The notes beneath the pieces were generated by a model. It was not told the origin of the DNA and searched no databases. It was given only the letters and a program-made list of their open reading frames with translations. A DNA stretch of 64,000 nt from Arthrobacter sp. ISL-72 (GTDB lineage: Bacteria; Actinomycetota; Actinomycetes; Actinomycetales; Micrococcaceae). The translations under genes were made by a program, and so were the position numbers. Numbering within the stretch: the first letter of the stretch is position 1; each line of letters begins with the position of its first letter. Shown here piece after piece: positions 24,273 through 32,962 of this stretch. The stretch covers positions 16,794 through 80,793 of the forward strand of contig NZ_JAGGPP010000021.1 in NCBI RefSeq assembly GCF_018613755.1. The letters run 5' to 3'.

Positions 24273-25189
24273 GGGTTCTCTTCGCCGGCACGCCGGCCGT
24301 TGCGGTCCCGTCCCTCGATGCACTGGTGCAGGCGGGCTTTGACGTCGTTGCTGTCCTGACCCGTCCGGATGCGCCGATCGGACGCAAACGCGTGCTGACG
24401 CCGTCGCCCGTTGCCGCCCGCGCCACCGACCTTGGAATTGACGTGATCCATGCGGCCAAGGTGGATGCGGACGTCACCGCAACGATCGCCGCCCTCGCAC
24501 CGGACATCGCAGCCATCGTGGCCTACGGCGGCCTGATCCCGCGCGCTGCCCTGGACGTACCCAGGCACGGCTGGATCAACCTGCACTTCTCCCTGCTGCC
24601 CGCCTGGCGGGGCGCCGCGCCCGTGCAGCGCGCCGTCATCGCCGGCGATGACATCACCGGCGCCGTAACGTTCCTGCTGGAAGAGGGCCTGGACACCGGT
24701 CCCGTGTTCGGCACCCTCACCGAATCGGTCCGCCCGGATGACACCTCCGGGGCGCTCCTGGAACGGCTTTCCCACAGCGGTGCCGTCCTGCTCTCGCAGA
24801 CACTCTCCGCCATTGAGTCAGGACGGGCTGCTGCCGTTCCGCAGTCGGGCGAGGTGTCCCTGGCACCCAAACTGGGGATCGACGACGGCCGGATTGACTG
24901 GCGCGAACCTGCCCTGGCGGTCGGGCGAAGGGCCCGGGGCGTCACACCCGAACCCGGCGCATGGACCACCCTCGATGGTCAACGCGTAAAACTCGAGCCG
25001 GTGGTGCTCCGGAACGACGGCCCGGCACTGCAGCCGGGCCGGGTGCTGCTCCACGGGAAAAGCGTGCTGGTGGGCACCGGTTCGCACCCTGTTGAGCTGA
25101 CGAGGATCCAGCCTTCGGGCAAAAAGATGATGGCCGCCGCCGACTGGGCGCGCGGACAGGCAGCACTGGAAGGCGTGGTATTCGAATGA
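24269..25189 (+). CDS. fmt: Methionyl-tRNA formyltransferase
   Basis: A 306-residue enzyme that formylates initiator Met-tRNA using 10-formyl-tetrahydrofolate. The N-terminal formyltransferase domain contains NLHFSLLPAWRGAAPVQ with the catalytic Asn/His region, and the C-terminal OB-like domain starts around residue 205. GTG start overlaps the def stop; its own stop overlaps the rsmB start (ATGA). The order def-fmt-rsmB is common across bacteria. Confidence 0.96.
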   Translation: MRVLFAGTPAVAVPSLDALVQAGFDVVAVLTRPDAPIGRKRVLTPSPVAARATDLGIDVIHAAKVDADVTATIAALAPDIAAIVAYGGLIPRAALDVPRHGWINLHFSLLPAWRGAAPVQRAVIAGDDITGAVTFLLEEGLDTGPVFGTLTESVRPDDTSGALLERLSHSGAVLLSQTLSAIESGRAAAVPQSGEVSLAPKLGIDDGRIDWREPALAVGRRARGVTPEPGAWTTLDGQRVKLEPVVLRNDGPALQPGRVLLHGKSVLVGTGSHPVELTRIQPSGKKMMAAADWARGQAALEGVVFE

Positions 25190-26730
25190 GTGAGTCCGGA
25201 GCAGGCGGCAGCGGCCGCGGCAGGACATCCGGCCGTGGCCGGGACGGCAGCCAGCGGAACGCCCAGGGAAGGGAGCGCAACCGCGGCCCGAAGCGGAACT
25301 TCACCGAGAGCGCGCCATCCCAGCGCACACGGCGGGCCGATCCGGCGCGCCTCGTGGCCTTCGAAGTCCTGCGCGCCGTCGCCTCGGAAGACGCCTATGC
25401 CAACCTGGTGCTACCTGCCCGGATCCGCCACCACGGGCTGGACAAGCGGGATGCCGGGTTCGCCACCGAGCTGAGCTACGGGGCGCTGCGAGGCCAGGGA
25501 ACCTATGACGCGGTCCTGGCCCGCTGCGTCGACCGGCCGCTGGACCAGCTGGACCCTGCCATCCTGGATGCCCTGCGGATCGGCGCCCACCAGCTGCTGG
25601 CCATGCGGGTGCCCGCCCACGCCGCCCTGGATCAGACCGTTGGGCTGGCCCGTGCCGTCATCGGCGCGGGGCCCTCCGCCCTGATCAACGCGGTGCTCCG
25701 GAAAGTCTCCGCCCGCACCCTCGAGGAATGGCTGGAGCTGCTCCTCAGCGATGAGCAGGACGAAACCCGGATTGCGGCCATCCGCCATGCCCACCCGGAG
25801 TGGATTGTTCGCGCCCTGAGGCAGTCACTCGTGGCTCACGGGCGCCCCGTCAGCGAAATCAACGACCTCCTCGAAGCGGACAACGCTGCCCCGGTGGTGA
25901 ACCTCGTGGCGCTGCCCGGGCTGGGCAGCCTGGATGAGGCGCTGGAAGGCGGTGCAACCGCGGGCGAGCTCGTGGAAGGTTCGGCGCTCTCCAGCGGCGG
26001 GGACCTCGGCCGGCTGGCGTCGGTGCGTGAAGGCAGCACTAGGGTGCAGGACGTGGGCTCGCAGCTGGTGGCCCGCGCCATGGCAGCCGTGGATCTGGAA
26101 GGCGCGAATGCCGGGGCCGCCGGCGAAGGCGCCGAAAAATGGCTGGACCTTTGCGCCGGACCGGGCGGCAAGGCGGCGCTGCTGGGCGCGCTGGCCAGGC
26201 AGCATGGCGCCACCCTGCTGGCCAACGAACCTGCGCCGCACCGCGCCAAGCTGGTGCGGCAGGCACTCGCAGCGGTGCCACACGAAGTCTGGCATGTCCG
26301 GACCGGTGACGGCCGCGAAGTGGGCACGGAGATGGCGGGGACCTTCGACCGGGTCCTGGTGGACGTTCCCTGCAGCGGTCTCGGTGCCCTCCGGCGCCGG
26401 CCTGAATCGAGGTGGCGGCGCACGCCCAAGGACCTCGCGGACCTTGGCCCGCTTCAGCGAGAACTGCTGAAATCAGCGCTCGACGCCGTCCGCCCCGGGG
26501 GCATCGTGGCGTACGTGACCTGCTCGCCGCATCCAGCCGAGACCACCGCAGTGGTCACCGATGCGCTGCGCAAGCGCGATGATCTCGAGCTGCTCGATGC
26601 CGGCGCCGCGCTGGACACGGTGAGCCTGCCCGGCCACCTCGATGCGGGGCATGAACTGACGGCCCAGCTGTGGCCGCATGTGCACCGGACCGATGCCATG
26701 TTCCTGGCCATCATCCACAAAAAACCCTGA
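25186..26730 (+). CDS. rsmB: 16S rRNA (cytosine-5) methyltransferase RsmB
   Basis: A 514-residue enzyme that makes m5C967-type modification in 16S rRNA. The first ~40 residues are Gly/Arg/Ser-rich and basic, likely binding RNA. A NusB-like domain follows (about 50-190), then the SAM-dependent methyltransferase: SAM motif LDLCAGPGGKAALLG (~322), catalytic DVPCSGLGALRRRPESRWRR (~390) and the second Cys in YVTCSPHPAET (~445). The start lies inside the fmt stop. Confidence 0.94.
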   Translation: MSESGAGGSGRGRTSGRGRDGSQRNAQGRERNRGPKRNFTESAPSQRTRRADPARLVAFEVLRAVASEDAYANLVLPARIRHHGLDKRDAGFATELSYGALRGQGTYDAVLARCVDRPLDQLDPAILDALRIGAHQLLAMRVPAHAALDQTVGLARAVIGAGPSALINAVLRKVSARTLEEWLELLLSDEQDETRIAAIRHAHPEWIVRALRQSLVAHGRPVSEINDLLEADNAAPVVNLVALPGLGSLDEALEGGATAGELVEGSALSSGGDLGRLASVREGSTRVQDVGSQLVARAMAAVDLEGANAGAAGEGAEKWLDLCAGPGGKAALLGALARQHGATLLANEPAPHRAKLVRQALAAVPHEVWHVRTGDGREVGTEMAGTFDRVLVDVPCSGLGALRRRPESRWRRTPKDLADLGPLQRELLKSALDAVRPGGIVAYVTCSPHPAETTAVVTDALRKRDDLELLDAGAALDTVSLPGHLDAGHELTAQLWPHVHRTDAMFLAIIHKKP

Positions 26731-26758
26731 TTCCTCCCATCACGTGAAAGGAGCCGTC

Positions 26759-27451
26759 ATGGCTCAGTGCTGCATCAACCCCAGCATCCTCTCCGCCGAC
26801 TTCGTCAACCTGGAGGCGGAGCTCAAGAGAATCAGCAACGCGGATGCGGTCCACGTTGACGTTATGGACAACCACTTCGTCCCGAACCTCACCATCGGCC
26901 TGCCCGTTGTCCAGCGCATCCAGGCCGTCAGCCCCGTGCCGCTGGATGCACACCTGATGATCGCCGACGCCGACCGCTGGGCCCCGGCGTACGCCGACGC
27001 CGGCCTGGCCTCGGTGACCTTCCACGTGGAAGCTTCCATTGCACCCATTAAGCTGGCCCGGGAACTGCGTGCCCGCGGGGCCAAGGCGGGCATGGCGCTG
27101 CGTCCCGGTACGCCGGTGGAGCCTTACCTGGACATGCTGCCGGAACTGGACCTCCTGCTGATCATGACCGTGGAGCCGGGTTTTGGCGGCCAGTCCTTCC
27201 TGGACCTGACGCTCCCGAAGATCCAGCGGGCCCGGGCCGCCATTGACGGCTCCGGCACCGGAGTGGCGCTGCAGGTGGATGGCGGGATCACCGAGGAGAC
27301 CATTGTCCGGGCAGCCGAGGCCGGGGCCAATGTCTTCGTCGCGGGTTCAGCAGTTTACGGCGCGGAGGACCCGGCCACGGCGGTTGAACGGCTCCGGGCA
27401 GCCGGCTCGCGCCCGGTTTCCGCAGCGGGGCGCTCTGTTTCGGAATCATGA
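26759..27451 (+). CDS. rpe: Ribulose-phosphate 3-epimerase
   Basis: A 230-residue TIM-barrel enzyme interconverting ribulose-5-phosphate and xylulose-5-phosphate. Motifs: NPSILSADF at the N-terminus, HVDVMDNHFVPNLTIG with metal-binding His32 and Asp34, HLMI, MTVEPGFGGQSF (phosphate loop) and VDGGI with the second catalytic Asp. ATG at 26759 is preceded by GAAAGGAG; an upstream extension of the frame is rejected since it overlaps rsmB. It lies just before the riboflavin operon, which uses ribulose-5-phosphate. Confidence 0.96.
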   Translation: MAQCCINPSILSADFVNLEAELKRISNADAVHVDVMDNHFVPNLTIGLPVVQRIQAVSPVPLDAHLMIADADRWAPAYADAGLASVTFHVEASIAPIKLARELRARGAKAGMALRPGTPVEPYLDMLPELDLLLIMTVEPGFGGQSFLDLTLPKIQRARAAIDGSGTGVALQVDGGITEETIVRAAEAGANVFVAGSAVYGAEDPATAVERLRAAGSRPVSAAGRSVSES

Positions 27452-27512
27452 CGGAGTCTGACGGGAATACCCGGAGCAGTCACTCAGTTGTGATTGAATA
27501 ACAACACACACT

Positions 27513-27664
27513 ACGTGCTCCGGGGTCGGTGTAAGTCCGAACCGGCGGTGACAGTCCGCGACCCGCGAGCCGGCACAGATCCTGAAAGGGAGCTGTTCCG
27601 GCGGACGGTTGAACCGGTGAAATTCCGGTACCGACAGTTAAAGTCTGGATGAGAGAAGCACGTA
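27513..27664 (+). promoter_or_regulatory. FMN riboswitch (RFN element)
   Basis: The conserved RFN blocks are all present: GGGGTCGGTGTAAGTCCGAA, ACCGGCGGTGACAGTCCGCG, and ACCGGTGAAATTCCGGTACC then GACAGTTAAAGTCTGGATGA with GAGAAG. The outer stem is closed by ACGTGC (27513) and GCACGT (27658). It precedes ribD by about 100 bases and should lower riboflavin gene expression when FMN is abundant. No clear terminator with a U-tract is seen afterwards, so control of translation initiation is more likely; that is inferred. Confidence 0.95.
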
Positions 27665-27760
27665 CAGCTGTTACTGCTCTGCCTTTCAGGCGGTGCGGTA
27701 CTGCGCTGTCGTATACCCCCGGAGCCCACGCGGTTTTCGAGGGAAGGAACGACGAACGCT

Positions 27761-28945
27761 TTGACGCCGCAGACTACAGCCATCTTCAGTGCTGCCGAGA
27801 CCGATGCCATGGAGGCAGCCCTCGAGGCGGCGCTCCAGGGTCCCCGAGGGGCCAATCCGCTGGTGGGCGCAGTTGTGGTCGGATCCGACGGCCAGCCGCT
27901 GGTGACCGGCTACCACCGCGGCGCCGGTACGGCGCACGCGGAGGCTGACGCAATTGCCCAAGCACGCATGAAGGGCATCGGCCTTGCCGGCTCCACCATG
28001 GTGGTCACCCTCGAACCGTGCAACCACTGCGGACGGACCGGGCCGTGCGCCCAGGCCATCATCGATGCAGGCATCTCGTCGGTGGTCTACGCCGTGGATG
28101 ATCCCCATGACCCCGCCGCCGGCGGAGCCGCAACCCTGCGGGCCGCAGGCGTCAGCGTGCGGTCCGGATTGTCAGCCCGCGCCGCCTTCGAGCTGAACCG
28201 ACGCTGGTTTGAAGCGGTTCTCGCGCAGCGTCCCTTTGTTACCCTCCACATCGCCCAGACCCTGGACAGCCGCATCGCAGCGGCGGACGGTACGAGCCAG
28301 TGGATCTCCAGCCCGGAATCACTTGCTGACAACCACGCTCTGCGCGGGCGGGTTGATGCCATCCTGGTGGGCACCCAAACGCTCCTGGTGGATAATCCGC
28401 GGCTCACCGCCCGGGACGCATCGGGCGAGCCTTCGGGCCACCAGCCCCTGCGGGCGGTGATGGGTCTTCGCGGAATCCCCGACGACGCCGCCATTCACGG
28501 TGATGACGGCCGGGTGCTGCACCTGCCCACCCGCGATCCGCATGAGGCCTTGAAGCAGCTCTTCTCCGCCGGCGTACGCCACCTCATGGTTGAAGGCGGT
28601 TCCAGCATCCTGAGTGCCTTCCTCGCCGCCGGAGTGGTGGACGAGCTGATCATCTATCTGGCGCCCACCCTGCTCGGATCCGGCACGGCGGCTCTGGGCG
28701 ACCTCGGCATCACCACCCTGGCCGACGCCCAGGGCTGGGACTGGGACCACGCCTCCGGGGGCGCAGTCCAGACCCTCGGCCGGGACCTCAGGCTGCACCT
28801 CTTCCCGCGCAACCCTGAACCGGCGGCTGAGGCTGCCCTGCCGGCCGAAGCCGGCTCCGAACTCCTTTCATCCCTTACACGCTCAACCAAACCCCTACCC
28901 CTACCGCACCGCAGCGGCGCGGGTACTGCCACAGGAGGCTACTGA
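27761..28945 (+). CDS. ribD: Bifunctional riboflavin deaminase/reductase RibD
   Basis: A 394-residue bifunctional enzyme performing the deaminase and reductase steps of riboflavin synthesis. The N-terminal zinc deaminase has HAEADAI and the PCNHCGRTGPC cysteine pair; the C-terminal reductase begins near residue 165 (LHIAQTLDSRIA) with VEGGSSILSAFL as its NADPH/substrate region. The C-terminal ~45 residues are a Pro/Ala/Ser-rich tail. The start is a TTG at 27761, with GGGAAGGAA about 11-17 bases upstream. Stop overlaps ribE by one base (TGATG). Confidence 0.93.
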   Translation: MTPQTTAIFSAAETDAMEAALEAALQGPRGANPLVGAVVVGSDGQPLVTGYHRGAGTAHAEADAIAQARMKGIGLAGSTMVVTLEPCNHCGRTGPCAQAIIDAGISSVVYAVDDPHDPAAGGAATLRAAGVSVRSGLSARAAFELNRRWFEAVLAQRPFVTLHIAQTLDSRIAAADGTSQWISSPESLADNHALRGRVDAILVGTQTLLVDNPRLTARDASGEPSGHQPLRAVMGLRGIPDDAAIHGDDGRVLHLPTRDPHEALKQLFSAGVRHLMVEGGSSILSAFLAAGVVDELIIYLAPTLLGSGTAALGDLGITTLADAQGWDWDHASGGAVQTLGRDLRLHLFPRNPEPAAEAALPAEAGSELLSSLTRSTKPLPLPHRSGAGTATGGY

Positions 28946-29613
28946 TGTTTACCGGAATTATCGCCGAACAGGGCAGGGTCCTGTCCGTGGAACGGAACGG
29001 CGACGTCAGCGCCACTGTACGTTTGCATGCTCCCGGAAGCACTGAAGGGCTTGCCCTGGGCGGCTCGGTCGCCGTGAACGGCGTGTGCCTGACCGCAACG
29101 GCCATTGACGGCAAGGACTTCAGCGTCGACGTCATGGGCGAAACCCTGGTCCGCAGCACCATCGGCGAGCTGGGTGCGGGCGACACCGTCAACCTGGAGC
29201 GCTGCGTCCCTGCCGGCGGGCGCCTCGACGGCCATGTTGTCCAGGGGCACGTGGACGGCGTCGGCGAACTCCTGGAGCGCGAAGCCCTGGGCAACTGGGA
29301 CCGCTTGCGGTTCGGCGTACCGGTGCGGCTTGCCCGGTACATCGCCGAAAAGGGTTCCATCGCCGTTGACGGCGTGTCCCTCACGGTGACCGGAGTCAGC
29401 GACGCAGCGGAATCCGCCCCGTGGTTCGAGGTAGGGCTGATTCCGACCACCCTGGCCGAAACCGGCCTGGGGGCGAAGAGCATTGGCAGCAAGGTCAACC
29501 TCGAAGTGGATGTGCTGGCCAAGTACACCGAACGCCTGCTCGCCTTTGCCGGCGGCCCAGCCACCCGAAGCGCCGCCACCGGAAATGCCACAGGAACCGG
29601 AGACGTGAAGTGA
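28945..29613 (+). CDS. ribE: Riboflavin synthase alpha chain
   Basis: A 222-residue enzyme that dismutates two lumazine molecules to riboflavin. The two homologous lumazine-binding halves are visible: MFTGIIAEQG...GGSVAVNGVCLT in the first and VDGVGELLEREALGNW...KGSIAVDGVSLTVTG in the second. The last ~20 residues are a low-complexity Ala/Thr/Gly tail. Start and stop overlap neighbouring genes (TGATG with ribD, GTGA with ribB). Confidence 0.95.
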   Translation: MFTGIIAEQGRVLSVERNGDVSATVRLHAPGSTEGLALGGSVAVNGVCLTATAIDGKDFSVDVMGETLVRSTIGELGAGDTVNLERCVPAGGRLDGHVVQGHVDGVGELLEREALGNWDRLRFGVPVRLARYIAEKGSIAVDGVSLTVTGVSDAAESAPWFEVGLIPTTLAETGLGAKSIGSKVNLEVDVLAKYTERLLAFAGGPATRSAATGNATGTGDVK

Positions 29614-30326
29614 ACCAGCTCAAGCACACCCCTGAACTCAGTGCGGACCAACTGACCGTGGATGCCGGTACCGTCCTGGACCCGATTGAAGACGCCGTCA
29701 GGGCCATGGCCGCCGGCCTTCCGGTCGTGGTGGTGGATAACGAGGACCGTGAAAATGAGGGCGACATCATTTTTGCCGCCCAGCACGCCACCCCTGAACT
29801 GATGGGCTGGACCATCCGCTACAGCTCCGGCGTGATCTGCGTGCCGCTCGACGGGGCCCGGGCAGACGCCCTCCACCTCCCGCCGATGGCGGAGGTCAAC
29901 GAAGACTCCAAGGGCACCGCCTACACGGTTTCCTGTGATGCGGCGGTTGGCGTCAGCACAGGCATTTCCGCGACCGACCGTGCAGTCACCGCCCGGGTGC
30001 TGGCCGATCCGGCCAGCACCCCAAACTCAATTACCCGTCCCGGGCATGTTTTCCCGCTTCGCGCCGTTAACGGTGGAGTGCGTGAACGCCCGGGACACAC
30101 CGAAGCCGCCGTGGACCTGTGTCTGCTTGCGGGTCTGGAACCCGTGGGCGTGATCGCAGAGGTAGTGTACGACAACGGAGAGATGATGCGCCTGGACGGA
30201 CTTCGCCGCTTCGCTGCAGAGCATGGTTGCCCCTTGGTCTCGATTGAGGACCTGGTGGCATACCTGGAGGCAGCCCGGCCCGGCGGACAGGCAACAACCC
30301 CGATGGGGAGCGAGGAGAAACGATGA
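29610..30326 (+). CDS. ribB: 3,4-dihydroxy-2-butanone 4-phosphate synthase
   Basis: A 238-residue enzyme making the four-carbon precursor of lumazine from ribulose-5-phosphate. Metal-binding acids are in DNEDRENEGDII (Glu48/Glu50 region), and RPGHVFPLRA plus GHTEAAVDL complete the active site. The GTG start is fixed by overlap with the ribE stop; the longer reading frame lies in ribE. Unlike many actinobacteria, RibB and RibA are separate genes here, joined by an ATGA overlap rather than fused. Confidence 0.93.
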   Translation: MNQLKHTPELSADQLTVDAGTVLDPIEDAVRAMAAGLPVVVVDNEDRENEGDIIFAAQHATPELMGWTIRYSSGVICVPLDGARADALHLPPMAEVNEDSKGTAYTVSCDAAVGVSTGISATDRAVTARVLADPASTPNSITRPGHVFPLRAVNGGVRERPGHTEAAVDLCLLAGLEPVGVIAEVVYDNGEMMRLDGLRRFAAEHGCPLVSIEDLVAYLEAARPGGQATTPMGSEEKR

Positions 30327-31039
30327 CGGCGCCTGAGGCACGAAATGACTTTGAGGGCAGCAGCATGCCGCATCCCGTAAGCGGCGGGCCCATTGTCCAG
30401 CTGCCCAGCGAATTCGGTGAGTTCGTGGCCCAGGCCTGGACAGACCTGGTAACGGGTGCCGAGCACCTCGCCGTCAGTTCGCCCCTTCCCCCCGTGGACG
30501 GCAAAGCGCCCTTGGTCCGGCTCCATTCGGAGTGCCTGACCGGGGATGTCTTCGGCTCCTACCGCTGCGATTGCGGCGAACAGCTGGCGTACGCCCTGGA
30601 GAAAATCAACGAGGAGGGCGGCACGCTGCTCTACCTGCGCGGCCATGAAGGGCGTGGCATCGGCCTGGCCAACAAGATCAAGGCCTACGCCCTGCAGGAA
30701 GCCGGCTTCGACACCGTGGAAGCCAACGAGCAGCTCGGCCTGCCCGTTGACGCGAGGCGCTACAACGCGGCCGCGCAGATCCTGGCCGAACTGGGCCTCC
30801 ACGAAGTGCGGCTGCTGAGCAACAACCCGGACAAGCTGAACCGCCTCGCCGACGCCGGCGTCACCGTCGTCGAAATGGTTCCCACCGAGGTTCCCTCACG
30901 CGAACAGAACATCCGCTACCTGCAGACCAAAAAAGACCGGATGGACCACCGCCTTGTCCTGGACACCCGGGGCAGCGAACCGGTGACGGCCCTGCCGTCC
31001 GCCGGTCCGGCCGCCGCCTTCCAGCACGAACAAGACTAG
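30323..31039 (+). CDS. ribA: GTP cyclohydrolase II
   Basis: A 238-residue enzyme that opens GTP in the first step of riboflavin synthesis. Zinc ligands Cys71, Cys82 and Cys84 are in HSECLTGDVFGSYRCDCG, followed by the catalytic LRGHEGRGIGL block and NNPDKLNRL. Length and motifs fit stand-alone RibA. Start lies inside the ribB stop. Confidence 0.94.
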   Translation: MTAPEARNDFEGSSMPHPVSGGPIVQLPSEFGEFVAQAWTDLVTGAEHLAVSSPLPPVDGKAPLVRLHSECLTGDVFGSYRCDCGEQLAYALEKINEEGGTLLYLRGHEGRGIGLANKIKAYALQEAGFDTVEANEQLGLPVDARRYNAAAQILAELGLHEVRLLSNNPDKLNRLADAGVTVVEMVPTEVPSREQNIRYLQTKKDRMDHRLVLDTRGSEPVTALPSAGPAAAFQHEQD

Positions 31040-31094
31040 TCAACACAGAACGAACTGATCAGCACAGATCGAACCTGATCAACACAGAAAAACC
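31037..31094 (+). repeat. Three imperfect ~19-bp tandem repeats between ribA and ribH
   Basis: Copies at about 31037-31055, 31056-31074 and 31075-31094 share the core TCAACACAGA/TCAGCACAGA followed by A/T-CGAAC or AAAAC. The tract fills the ribA-ribH gap up to the ribH ribosome site. It has no ORF or strong hairpin. Confidence 0.75.
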
Positions 31095-31106
31095 AGGAGA
31101 CTTTAG

Positions 31107-31592
31107 ATGAGTGGACACGGCGCACCGGAGATTGACCTCACCACCCTCGACCCGGCGGAGACGTCGCAGTTGAAGCTGGCCATCGTGGCAGCCAGCTGGC
31201 ACACCCAGATCATGGACGGCCTGCTGGACGGCGCCCTGCGCGCCGCGAAGGACGCCGGGATTAGCAAGCCGACCGTCCTGCGGGTGCCGGGCAGCTTCGA
31301 GCTCCCCGTGGCCGCAGCGCGGCTGGCCAAGCACTTCGACGCTGTGGTGGCACTCGGTGTGGTGATCCGCGGCGGTACACCGCACTTCGATTACGTCTGC
31401 GAGGCGGCCACTATGGGACTGACGGACGTCAGCGTCAGCACCGGGGTTCCCGTGGGCTTTGGCGTGCTGACCTGCGACACCGAACAGCAGGGCCTGGACC
31501 GTGCCGGCCTGCCCGGCTCCAAGGAGGACAAAGGGCACGAGGCAGTCACCGCTGCGCTGGCCACGGCCGTGACGCTCAAGCAATACCGGTAG
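31107..31592 (+). CDS. ribH: 6,7-dimethyl-8-ribityllumazine synthase
   Basis: A 161-residue lumazine synthase; family members form icosahedral or pentameric shells. Blocks seen are IVAASWHTQIMDGL, VLRVPGSFELPVAAARL, ALGVVIRGGTPHFDYV and GVLTCDTEQQGLDRAG with the catalytic His in the third block. AGGAGA precedes the ATG. Last gene of the riboflavin operon. The 127 bases to hisE contain no clear terminator. Confidence 0.95.
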   Translation: MSGHGAPEIDLTTLDPAETSQLKLAIVAASWHTQIMDGLLDGALRAAKDAGISKPTVLRVPGSFELPVAAARLAKHFDAVVALGVVIRGGTPHFDYVCEAATMGLTDVSVSTGVPVGFGVLTCDTEQQGLDRAGLPGSKEDKGHEAVTAALATAVTLKQYR

Positions 31593-31719
31593 CCGCGCCC
31601 CTGCCTGTCCTGCTTGCTCCGGTGCTGTGTTGTGCGTTGGTGTGTATTACCTCACATCCCCGCCGTCATGGAAGTGCCCGACAGGCGGGGTCAGGCCCGG
31701 AGCAAGTAGGCTGGAGGGC

Positions 31720-31983
31720 GTGAAGAATTTCGAGACGCTGTTCGCAGAACTGAGTGAGAAGGCAGCCACCCGTCCGGCAGGCTCCCGCACCGTTGCAGAA
31801 TTGGAGTCCGGAGTCCACGGCATCGGCAAGAAGGTCGTGGAGGAAGCCGCCGAAGTGTGGATGGCTGCCGAATACGAATCCGATGAGGCCGCAGCCGAGG
31901 AAATCTCCCAGCTCCTGTACCACCTGCAGGTTCTGATGCTGGCCAAAGGCCTGACTCTGGAAGACGTCTACAAGCATCTGTAG
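31720..31983 (+). CDS. hisE: Phosphoribosyl-ATP diphosphatase
   Basis: An 87-residue MazG-like enzyme acting second in histidine synthesis. The helical core includes GKKVVEEAAEVWMAAEYE and EEISQLLYHLQVLM with the metal-binding acids. GTG at 31720 is chosen because GGAGGGC lies immediately upstream and the family begins with this KNFETLF block; an upstream in-frame ATG would add unrelated sequence. HisE and HisI are separate genes here, as usual in actinobacteria. Confidence 0.93.
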   Translation: MKNFETLFAELSEKAATRPAGSRTVAELESGVHGIGKKVVEEAAEVWMAAEYESDEAAAEEISQLLYHLQVLMLAKGLTLEDVYKHL

Positions 31984-32042
31984 CCATGCTTCGCGTGGCC
32001 GATTGCCTGTAACCAAGACTTCCTAACCCAGAAAGACCCCTC

Positions 32043-32903
32043 ATGCTGCGAGTTGCCGTCCCCAACAAGGGATCCCTGTCCGAAGCGGCTTCGGCCATGC
32101 TGTCCGAAGCCGGCTACCGCCAGCGCCGCGATACCCGCGAGCTGGTCATGGTGGACCCTGACAACGACATTGAATTCTTCTTCCTCCGCCCGCGCGACAT
32201 CGCCGTCTACGTCGGGCAGGGAACGCTCGACGTCGGCATCACCGGCCGTGACCTGCTCCTCGACGCCGAGGTGGAGGCGGAGGAACTGCTTCCGCTGGGC
32301 TTCGCCGCCTCGACGTTCCGCTTCGCCGGCCCGGTGGGCGATTTCTCCGGAGCCGAACAGCTGGAAGGCAAGCGCCTGGCCACAAGCTATGACGGCCTCC
32401 TGCGCGGCTACCTCGCCGAGCGGGGCATCAACGCCAAGGTGGTCCGCCTGGACGGTGCTGTTGAATCATCGGTGCGCCTCGGCGTGGCGGACGCGATTGC
32501 CGACGTCGTCGAAACCGGCAACACTCTCAAGGCGGCCGGGATGGAGATCTTCGGCGAACCGATCCTCAAGTCCGAGGCAGTCCTGATCCGGCGCACCGGA
32601 CAGGGCGGCGCCGCAAACGGCACGGCCAGGGAGATCGACGTCCTGATCCGCCGCCTGCAGGGCGTACTGGTCGCCCGGCAATATGTCCTGATGGACTACG
32701 ACATCCGCAAGGAACTGGTGGAACAGGCTGCAGCGCTGACACCCGGCCTCGAATCGCCCACCGTCTCGCCGCTGCGCGATTCGGAGTGGGTTGCCGTCCG
32801 CTCCATGGTGCCCAAGAAGGAAACCAACCGGATCATGGATGAGCTCTATGACCTGGGTGCCCGTGCCATCCTGGTCAGCAGCATCCACGCCTGCCGCATC
32901 TGA
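32043..32903 (+). CDS. hisG: ATP phosphoribosyltransferase (long HisG)
   Basis: A 286-residue enzyme catalysing the first, feedback-controlled step of histidine synthesis from ATP and PRPP. The catalytic part has LRVAVPNKGSL, DVGITGRDLLLD and the PRPP loop around DAIADVVETGNTLKAAG. The C-terminal ~75-residue ACT-like domain (SPTVSPLRDSEWVAVRSMVPK) marks the long form, in which histidine binds allosterically. 59 bases after hisE. Confidence 0.95.
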   Translation: MLRVAVPNKGSLSEAASAMLSEAGYRQRRDTRELVMVDPDNDIEFFFLRPRDIAVYVGQGTLDVGITGRDLLLDAEVEAEELLPLGFAASTFRFAGPVGDFSGAEQLEGKRLATSYDGLLRGYLAERGINAKVVRLDGAVESSVRLGVADAIADVVETGNTLKAAGMEIFGEPILKSEAVLIRRTGQGGAANGTAREIDVLIRRLQGVLVARQYVLMDYDIRKELVEQAAALTPGLESPTVSPLRDSEWVAVRSMVPKKETNRIMDELYDLGARAILVSSIHACRI

Positions 32904-32962
32904 GCCAGGCCCGCACACCGGGCCTCCACCGACTTCCTTCCAGCGAATCCTCAGGAGACATC

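Noticed and set aside
30323..30560. A second FMN or other riboswitch inside the rib operon
   Set aside because: Genes overlap here and no RFN-type conserved blocks occur outside 27513-27664.
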